DNA from: an uncultured Methanobrevibacter sp.
Lineage (GTDB): Archaea; Methanobacteriota; Methanobacteria; Methanobacteriales; Methanobacteriaceae
Length of the DNA stretch: 54,330 nucleotides
Reading direction: 5' to 3'
Assembly: GCF_905235195.1 (NCBI RefSeq)
Contig: NZ_CAJOKH010000023.1
Coordinates: 1-54,330, forward strand
Below are positions 47,930 through 54,330 of the stretch, in pieces. The notes under the pieces are model-generated. The model did not search any database. It saw nothing but the letters and a program-made list of their open reading frames with translations, and was not told the origin of the DNA. Positions within the stretch are counted from its first letter, which is position 1; the number at the start of each line of letters is the position of its first letter. Position numbers and translations under genes: made by a program.

Positions 47930-50383
47930 TTAATTATTATTTTCTCTTTTTATAGGTGGAACATAAGATTTTAATAAAAGTGAAAGTGTAATTACTGTAA
48001 CAGAGCTTAATGCCATGGCAAGAGCAGATAATTCAGGTCTAAAAAGAATTCCAAAGAAAGGATAATAAACTCCTGCAGCAAGAGGTATTAAAATAATATT
48101 ATATGCAAATGCCCAAAAAATATTTTCTTTAATTCTTTTCATTACTTTTTTAGATATCTGTAGAGCAGCTACAACATTTAAAAGATTACCTTCCATAAGA
48201 ACTATATCACCACTTTCCATAGCAATATCAGTACCTTCACCTAAAGCAATACCAATATCAGCAGCTGTAATAGCTGGTGCATCATTAATACCATCACCAG
48301 TAAATAATACCTTAATATTTTGATTATCTTGAAGTTGAACAATCTTTTCAAGCTTTTCATGAGGAAGTATTTCACTAACAACATGACCTATACCAACTTC
48401 CTCTGCTACAAGATTTGCAATTTTAGAATTATCACCAGTTAACATATATGTGGAAATATCCATTTCATGAAGTTTTTTAATTGCATATTTAGAATTATCC
48501 TTAATCTTATCAGTTAAGGTTAAAATTCCAGATAACTGACCATTAATAGCTAAAAATATTAGTGTTTTAGATTTTATCTGATTATTAATTTCATTTATAT
48601 GCTCACTCGTAATAATAATATTATTGTCTTCAAGTAGAGTTTGATTACCAACTATTATATCAACTGAATTTATTTTTCCTTTAAGGCCTTTACCAGTTAT
48701 ATTTTCAAATTCATCAACCTTTAATATATGAGAATTCTTTTTCTTTGAAAATTGTACTATTGCCTTTGCTAATGGATGATTTGAATTTTTCTCCATACTT
48801 ACAACATAGGATAAAATCTCTCCCTCATCTAAATCACATAATGATATGATTTCTACAAGTTCAGGTTTTCCTTGAGTAATTGTACCTGTCTTATCAAATA
48901 CAGCCACTTTTACTTTTTCTGCTTTTTCTAATATTTCGCCATTTTTAATCAATATGCCATATTCAGCAGCTCTACCTATCCCAACAGTAACAGCTGTAGG
49001 AGTTGCAAGACCTAAAGCACAAGGACAAGCTACAACCAATACTGATATCATAGAGCTAAGTGCAAAAAGTAAAGTTGAACCAAATACAAAATACCATAAT
49101 CCAAATACAACTATAGCAAGTGTAATGATTATAGGAATAAATACACTAACAACTTTATCTGCAAAAGCTTGGACCGGTGGTTTAGAGGATTGAGCCTTTT
49201 CAACAAGTCGGATAATTTGAGATAAGAGTGTTTGTTTACCGATTTTTTCTGCTTCAATTTTAATTATACCTTCCTGATTAATTGTACCTGCATAGACCTT
49301 AGAATCTTTAACTTTAAATTTAGGCATTGGTTCTCCATTTATCATTGATTCATCAATATAGCTTTCACCTGTTAAAACCTTACCATCAACAGGTACCTTA
49401 TCCCCTTCTTTTACAAGTAAAATATCTCCAATGGAAATCTTTTCTATTAATATTTCTTTTTCACTTATAATATTACCTTCATCATCTAATTCAACTTTAA
49501 TCGCAGTTTTAGGTTGTAGTCCAATTAAAGATTTAATTGAGGATGATGTTTGTCTTTTAGCCCTTGCCTCCAAATATCTGCCAATCATTAAAAAGGAAGG
49601 TAACATTACAGCCGTATCATATAACATAAAACTTGAATCTAAGATTATAGAAAAGGTTCCAAGAATACTTGATATATATGCTACAAGTACTCCCATAGTA
49701 TACATTACATCCATATTAAGATTTTTATGATATAGGCCAGTTAAACCAGCTTTAACAATAGGATAAGATACATAAATAAATGGAATTATTGATATTATTA
49801 ATGATAATTGACCTAATGTTAAATATTGAAGGTGTATATGTGCATACATTAAATACATTAATACTGCAGAAGATAATAGGCCCAAAATAATTCTATTTCT
49901 TTTATCTTTTAAATCCTGTTGATACAATTTTTCTTCATCAAATTCATTTAGTTCTCCTTCAAGACCTAAATATTCAAATCCTCCATCTTCAATAGCTTTT
50001 ACCATTTCATCTATAGATATCTGATTATTATCATATACAACAGTAACAATACCAGAACTTAAATCTGCATGAACATTAAATACTCCTTTTAAACGATCCA
50101 TAGATTTTTCCACTAATATTACACAAGAAGCGCAATGCATACCCTGAGTTTTAAGTTTCACTTCATCTTTTAAAATAACAAAACCTAAATCTCCAACAAT
50201 TTTGTCAATATCATCTATTGTTACCTGACGAGGATTTACTACCACATGTGCCTTATTAGAGTTTAAATCCACACTTACCTCATTTACACCTTCTAATCTA
50301 CTAAGTGATTTATCAAGTGAAATTGCACATGAAGCACAATGCATACCCTCAATTGGCAAATCCATGGTTTTTAATTTGGTCAT
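47930..50383 (-). CDS. copA: copper-translocating P-type ATPase
   Basis: An 817-residue P1B-type ATPase. Two N-terminal heavy-metal domains each carry GMHCASC (about residues 14-20 and 81-87). Eight membrane helices follow with the metal-site motif VACPCALGLATPT (Cys-Pro-Cys, about 453-465). Cytoplasmic motifs are TGES, the phosphorylated Asp in DKTGTITQG, Ser-His-Pro in NSNHPLAKA and GDGINDAPA. The Cys-Pro-Cys signature predicts Cu(I), or silver, export. The ATG at 50383 keeps MTKLKTM before the first domain; ATG 50365 is an alternative. The copper chaperone gene lies 106 bases upstream on the same strand. Confidence 0.95.
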   Translation of the reverse strand: MTKLKTMDLPIEGMHCASCAISLDKSLSRLEGVNEVSVDLNSNKAHVVVNPRQVTIDDIDKIVGDLGFVILKDEVKLKTQGMHCASCVILVEKSMDRLKGVFNVHADLSSGIVTVVYDNNQISIDEMVKAIEDGGFEYLGLEGELNEFDEEKLYQQDLKDKRNRIILGLLSSAVLMYLMYAHIHLQYLTLGQLSLIISIIPFIYVSYPIVKAGLTGLYHKNLNMDVMYTMGVLVAYISSILGTFSIILDSSFMLYDTAVMLPSFLMIGRYLEARAKRQTSSSIKSLIGLQPKTAIKVELDDEGNIISEKEILIEKISIGDILLVKEGDKVPVDGKVLTGESYIDESMINGEPMPKFKVKDSKVYAGTINQEGIIKIEAEKIGKQTLLSQIIRLVEKAQSSKPPVQAFADKVVSVFIPIIITLAIVVFGLWYFVFGSTLLFALSSMISVLVVACPCALGLATPTAVTVGIGRAAEYGILIKNGEILEKAEKVKVAVFDKTGTITQGKPELVEIISLCDLDEGEILSYVVSMEKNSNHPLAKAIVQFSKKKNSHILKVDEFENITGKGLKGKINSVDIIVGNQTLLEDNNIIITSEHINEINNQIKSKTLIFLAINGQLSGILTLTDKIKDNSKYAIKKLHEMDISTYMLTGDNSKIANLVAEEVGIGHVVSEILPHEKLEKIVQLQDNQNIKVLFTGDGINDAPAITAADIGIALGEGTDIAMESGDIVLMEGNLLNVVAALQISKKVMKRIKENIFWAFAYNIILIPLAAGVYYPFFGILFRPELSALAMALSSVTVITLSLLLKSYVPPIKRENNN

Positions 50384-50489
50384 TAATATCTACTCTAATA
50401 TAATAAATATGAAATCTATAATATAGGAATAAAATAATTAATAATGTATTTTATATTTATTTAAAATTTTAAAACAAAATAATTAATTA

Positions 50490-50702
50490 TTATTCTAGTG
50501 AAAATCCTGCTTCTTCAACAGCATCTTGAATATCTTCATCACTAACTTTACCCCTATCATAATCAATAATTACATTTTTATCTTCTAAACTAGCTTTTGC
50601 ATTATCAACCCCATCCAATTCAGTTAATGATAATTCAATTGCTTTAACACAATTAGGACAATGCATACCTACAATTTTTACTTCTTTTTTCTCATTTACC
50701 AT
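50490..50702 (-). CDS. copZ: CopZ-like heavy-metal-associated (HMA) chaperone
   Basis: A 70-residue single HMA domain: GMHCPNCVKAIELSLTELDG carries the Cys-X2-Cys metal site, and the beta-alpha-beta ends DIQDAVEEAGFSLE. It should carry Cu(I) to the P-type ATPase encoded just downstream. GAGG lies eight bases before the ATG. The proline in Cys-Pro-Asn-Cys differs from the Ala-Ser of the ATPase domains. Mercury or other soft metals cannot be ruled out. Confidence 0.88.
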   Translation of the reverse strand: MVNEKKEVKIVGMHCPNCVKAIELSLTELDGVDNAKASLEDKNVIIDYDRGKVSDEDIQDAVEEAGFSLE

Positions 50703-50896
50703 TATTTAACCTCTATTAAATCGAATAGTGAATTATATAATAATTAAGTTTATTAATATTAAAAGATATTAATTTTTCCATATTTAAAAAAACTGAAAGA
50801 AACTATTCAAATAAAAAAATTCATTATTTTATATTTCAAAAAATAAATAAACTTAGACAAAGATAATATTATTAATTAGTATTTAAGGATTATATC

Positions 50897-51703
50897 ATGT
50901 TTACAATAGAATATTTTATTGGCATAATTTTAATTGGAATTGTTATTGGTCTTCTATCAGGCATGTTAGGAGTAGGTGGAGGGATTTTAATGGTGCCATT
51001 TCAATATTTCCTTTTTTCTTATATTGGAATACCTCCACAATATGGATTATTAACTTCTTTAGGAACAAGTTTGGCCATTATAATTCCAACAGCCATTAGT
51101 GGAGCTTATGAGCATTCCCGTAAATTAGATGGCATAATTCCATTAGGAATTAAATTTGGGATTTTCGGCATTATTGGAGGATTTATTGGAGGCATTATTG
51201 CTTATTCAATACCTTATTGGATTTTACAGTTTATTTTTGCTTTAGTATTATTATTAGTCATGATAAAAACCATAGTATCATTTAAAGAAGAAGAAAATAA
51301 AGGAATTTTTACCATTAATCAGATTTCAATATGTTTAACAGGACTTTTTGTAGGTATATCCTCAGGATTACTTGGAATTGGAGGAGGACTTTTTTTAATT
51401 GGAATATTAACAGCAGTTTTCGGATTTACAACTATTAAAGCTATAGGAATTTCATCAGTGTTTATTACATTAACAGCCATTGGAGGAACAATAGCATATA
51501 TTATTTTAGGATGGGGAAATAATCCTATTCCATATACAATTGGTTTTGTAAGTATAATTAATTTTATTGTAATATGTGCATTTTCAGTACCTTTTGCTAA
51601 GCTTGGTGCAAAATATGCTCATATAATACCTGAAAAATACTTAAAAATATTATTACTTATAGGAATTATTTATATTGAAATTAAAATCTTAGGATTTATA
51701 TAA
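50897..51703 (+). CDS. TauE/SafE-family sulfite/anion exporter
   Basis: A 268-residue membrane protein with about eight helices. It has the family's internal duplication: GLLSGMLGVGGGILMVPF (about residues 18-35) and GISSGLLGIGGGLFLIG (about 153-169), each at the start of a helix. Members export sulfite, sulfoacetate or related organosulfur anions; the substrate here is unknown. It is divergent from copZ, with 194 bases between. GGAT lies a few bases before the ATG. Confidence 0.88.
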   Translation: MFTIEYFIGIILIGIVIGLLSGMLGVGGGILMVPFQYFLFSYIGIPPQYGLLTSLGTSLAIIIPTAISGAYEHSRKLDGIIPLGIKFGIFGIIGGFIGGIIAYSIPYWILQFIFALVLLLVMIKTIVSFKEEENKGIFTINQISICLTGLFVGISSGLLGIGGGLFLIGILTAVFGFTTIKAIGISSVFITLTAIGGTIAYIILGWGNNPIPYTIGFVSIINFIVICAFSVPFAKLGAKYAHIIPEKYLKILLLIGIIYIEIKILGFI

Positions 51704-51762
51704 TTCAATCAAAAAAAAGTAAAAATGTAAATTTATTTTAAATAATGTGAAATTAATAAAAT

Positions 51763-52905
51763 TTAATTTATATTAACTAAAACATATTCACATTTTCCTT
51801 CATTTCTTATTGGCCATCCCCAACCAGCTAAACCTGAAGAAACAATCTGAACCATACTATGATGCATGTATAGACCATAAGTGTAAATATTAGTTAATTC
51901 CTGAAAGAATTTAAATGGAAATACTTGTCCTGCATGAGTATGGCCAGAAAGTTGTAAATCTATTCCATTTCCTAAATCAACATCTTTATCTATAGGTTGA
52001 TGATCTAAAACAACGATATATTTAGAATAATCGCTTTCATCAAGCATATCACTTACATTGGCTCTTTTAAAATCATGATTCCATCCTAAATCGTCTCTAC
52101 CTACTAAAACTATGTTATCATCAATTATTGCTTTTTTATCCTTTAAAATTTTTATACCACTACTAGTGATTGCCTGATTCAGCTCTTTATCTGTGAAGGT
52201 TCTGTTTTCATTTTCATAATCTGTGACATATGGTTGCCTGTCATGATTTCCATAAACATAATATACACCATATGTAGAATTAATTGAACCAAATTCCTTA
52301 AAGACTTCCTTCATACTATCTTTAGATGTTCCCTCATCAACAATATCTCCCCCTAAAACAACAATATCCGGTTTTAATTCATTTATTTTAGAAATACTTT
52401 CCTTTACTAATTCAGGGTTTTGAATAGTATCATAATGAACATCACTGATAAACAAAATAGAATATGATTCATTACCAATTTTATCTGTGGTTAAATTATA
52501 TTCCGTCATATCTATATGGTTCATTCCATAAAAACCATGTATTAAAATTATTGCAAAAAATACCAATGCTAAAATTCCTTTTTTATGTAAACCTGGAATG
52601 GTTTTTAAAAAGTTATCTTTAAATAAATATTTCCAAATTAATCTGATAATATCTGCTAGAAGAGAAGCTAAAAATAAATAGAAAGTAAATACTGCAACAT
52701 TTGACCAGATATTTAACATATTAACAAAAGCTAAAATAGCAATAATACTACTTATAATAATTTTTTTATTTTTAGATAATTTAAAATCATTTATTGAAAA
52801 ATAAACTCTAAATAATGCATATAATCCAATAATAATTCCAAATATTATTCCAACCATCAAATATTCTGTTAAATATCCTAATGTATAAAAATGTATAGGA
52901 TCCAT
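51763..52905 (-). CDS. membrane metallophosphoesterase
   Basis: A 380-residue protein with about four N-terminal membrane helices (residues about 12-130) followed by a calcineurin-like phosphoesterase domain. The metal motifs are ISDVHYD, VLGGDIVD, YGNHDRQP, LDHQP and SGHTHAGQVFP, all intact. The arrangement matches YkuE/YaeI-type membrane phosphoesterases, some of which cleave UDP-diacylglucosamine-like lipids. The substrate here is unknown. Convergent with the TauE/SafE gene, 59 bases apart. Confidence 0.9.
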   Translation of the reverse strand: MDPIHFYTLGYLTEYLMVGIIFGIIIGLYALFRVYFSINDFKLSKNKKIIISSIIAILAFVNMLNIWSNVAVFTFYLFLASLLADIIRLIWKYLFKDNFLKTIPGLHKKGILALVFFAIILIHGFYGMNHIDMTEYNLTTDKIGNESYSILFISDVHYDTIQNPELVKESISKINELKPDIVVLGGDIVDEGTSKDSMKEVFKEFGSINSTYGVYYVYGNHDRQPYVTDYENENRTFTDKELNQAITSSGIKILKDKKAIIDDNIVLVGRDDLGWNHDFKRANVSDMLDESDYSKYIVVLDHQPIDKDVDLGNGIDLQLSGHTHAGQVFPFKFFQELTNIYTYGLYMHHSMVQIVSSGLAGWGWPIRNEGKCEYVLVNIN

Positions 52906-53151
52906 AAACTAATATAATCTATTTTAATATTTATATTCAATGTTTTGAATTTTTTTAAAAAAAAATCAATAATTTTCTATTATTTGCATATTAACTTATA
53001 CTCAAAGTGAAAAAATTAACACAATAATATTAAATTTTAAGATTATTAATAATATGAGTAATAAATATAATTAATATAAAAATTAAATATTATGTTAAAC
53101 ATTTTAAAAACATTATTGTATTAAAAATATTAATATAAATAAAAAAAATAG

Positions 53152-54138
53152 GTGATAAAAATTTTATTACTAGATATTTTAATATTTCTAGAGTTTATAC
53201 GTGAAGCTACTGGAGGAATATTTAATAAATTTTTCCTCGATGCATCTTTTATAGCAAATCTGCCAGAGGCAGTATTTATTATAGCTATAATTTATTGGTG
53301 CTTTGATAAAAAACTTGGAGAATTTTTACTAGTATCAATGGCATTTACTCGTAATCTTTCGTCGATGATTAAAAATACTGTAGCTATATACAGACCTTGG
53401 ATACTTAATCCTAATATACATCCTTTAGAAGAAGCAATGGAAGAAGCTACGGGATATTCTTTCCCAAGTGGACATACAGGAACTGCTACAATATTATTTG
53501 GAGGAATACTAGTTAAAAAGGAAAAAATTGTAACAAGTTTAAAAATCCTTGCAATAACTGCTATTATAATTGTAGGATTTAGCCGACTTTATGTAGGAGT
53601 ACATACAATATGGGATGTAGTTTTTGGATTTTTATTTAGTCTAATAGTTTTAATCATTATGAAAAAAGTCTTTGATAAATATGAAGACAGACCTAATTTT
53701 GATTTAATAATATTAGCAGTCGGAATAATATTTTCCATAATTTTAATTCTATATAGTACCTTTAAAGGATATCCAATGGATTATGATAGTTCAGGGAAAT
53801 TAATAGTAGAACCAAGTAAAATGATGCTTGATGCTTATAAAAATGTAGGTTTTAGTGTTGGAACACTTCTTTCATGGGTTATAGAAAGAAGATATATTAA
53901 ATTTTCAACTGATGTAGGTCTTGATTCTAAATTTGCTAGAATCATAGGAGGATTTATAGGATTTCAACTTTTAATGTGTGTAATTGCACCAGCTATGAAA
54001 CCTCATATGCCTCAAATACTTAGTAGGTTTATGACAAACTTTTTATTAAGTATATACATTATTTTAATAGTTCCAATATGTATTAAAATAGCTGAAAAAA
54101 TAAGAGAAAAAAGGGAAAATAAAGAAATTGTAGCTTAG
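53152..54138 (+). CDS. PAP2-family membrane phosphatase
   Basis: A 328-residue membrane protein with about eight helices. The three phosphatase motifs are clear: Lys-X6-Arg-Pro in KNTVAIYRPW, SFPSGHTGTA, and Ser-Arg-X5-His-X3-Asp in SRLYVGVHTIWDVV. Members remove phosphate from lipid pyrophosphates such as polyprenyl-PP or other phospholipids at the membrane. The C-terminal 120 residues add more helices and a basic tail. The start is unusual: GTG 53152 lies within GGTGAT, which elsewhere in this window is the ribosome binding site, and no ATG follows in frame before the first helix; ATT at 53161 would have the usual spacing. Confidence 0.88.
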   Translation: MIKILLLDILIFLEFIREATGGIFNKFFLDASFIANLPEAVFIIAIIYWCFDKKLGEFLLVSMAFTRNLSSMIKNTVAIYRPWILNPNIHPLEEAMEEATGYSFPSGHTGTATILFGGILVKKEKIVTSLKILAITAIIIVGFSRLYVGVHTIWDVVFGFLFSLIVLIIMKKVFDKYEDRPNFDLIILAVGIIFSIILILYSTFKGYPMDYDSSGKLIVEPSKMMLDAYKNVGFSVGTLLSWVIERRYIKFSTDVGLDSKFARIIGGFIGFQLLMCVIAPAMKPHMPQILSRFMTNFLLSIYIILIVPICIKIAEKIREKRENKEIVA

Positions 54139-54183
54139 TTATTTTAGTATTTTAAATACTTAAAATAACTTATTCTTTTTTTA
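54137..54183 (+). terminator. hairpin terminator after the PAP2 gene
   Basis: AGTTATTTTAGTATTT-T-AAATAC-(T)-TAAAATAACT: a 16-bp stem with a single bulged T, beginning in the stop codon, followed by TATTC and seven T. It is AT-only apart from two G-C pairs. Confidence 0.65.
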
Positions 54184-54330
54184 AATAATTATTATTCTAA
54201 ATTAAACTCTTTTTAATGAAAAATAGAAAAGTTTTAGGGGTCTGAAATCTTCTGAATAAAATTCGGGCTGAAATCTCTTATTTTTTATATTTATCATATT
54301 CATTTATAATTGTTTGTAAAAATACAATTC

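Overview
The window is very AT-rich archaeal DNA from a methanogen of the order Methanobacteriales. The evidence is a complete tungsten-type formylmethanofuran dehydrogenase operon (fwd), an F420-type formate dehydrogenase (fdhAB), the nitrogen repressor NrpR, the archaeal DNA polymerase D large subunit, class I lysyl-tRNA synthetase, Sec61-beta, and GGTGA-type ribosome binding sites. The base composition and the remnants of adhesin-like and Ig-like surface proteins suggest Methanosphaera or Methanobrevibacter. The genus is an inference. The moaA and mobB genes argue against a strain that lacks molybdopterin synthesis.

Layout. 0-4 kb: end of an unknown gene, intron-containing tRNA-Met, ferredoxin-type aldo/keto reductase, ThiF/MoeB-like E1 protein and a bile acid:sodium symporter family transporter. 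4-8.5 kb: nitrogen module, with glnA carrying an exact NrpR operator in its promoter, followed by nrpR. 9-24.5 kb: mostly housekeeping genes (purB, a glutamine amidotransferase-like protein, tRNA-Glu, secG, lysS, a coiled-coil protein, nrdD, polC, thiC). 24.8-28.5 kb: a decay zone holding a multiply frameshifted adhesin-like remnant, a PfkB kinase, an acyltransferase with a frameshift in an A-run at its start, and a MATE transporter remnant. 28.7-46.9 kb: a C1/molybdenum-tungsten block with a ModE-like regulator, hxlB, FmdE-family protein, fdhA, fdhB, a methyltransferase, cysK, a broken Ig-like exported protein, an unknown anchored protein, mobB-moaA (divergent) and the seven-gene fwdHFGDBAC operon. 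47-54 kb: DUF2097 protein, copper ATPase and chaperone, TauE/SafE exporter, membrane metallophosphoesterase and a PAP2 phosphatase.

How the genes work together. FdhAB oxidises formate with F420. Fwd reduces CO2 onto methanofuran, the first step of methanogenesis. MoaA and MobB make the pterin cofactor that both FdhA and FwdB need, and the ModE-like protein may sense molybdate or tungstate. NrpR should control glnA through the operator.

The most interesting unexplained signal is a set of three matching 19-bp palindromes (ATGTGT-N7-ACACAT) in the 750-bp region between mobB and fwd. The proximal one covers the predicted transcription start of fwd, whose first gene encodes a helix-turn-helix protein fused to a two-cluster ferredoxin. 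This looks like a self-regulating redox switch for the entry enzyme of methanogenesis. Other signals worth checking are a 10+10 bp palindrome touching the nrdD promoter, twin palindromes before the bile-acid-type symporter, a 74-bp structured repeat, a 50-bp tandem repeat after fwdC, and a perfect (AAAAT)15 tract that includes a stop codon.
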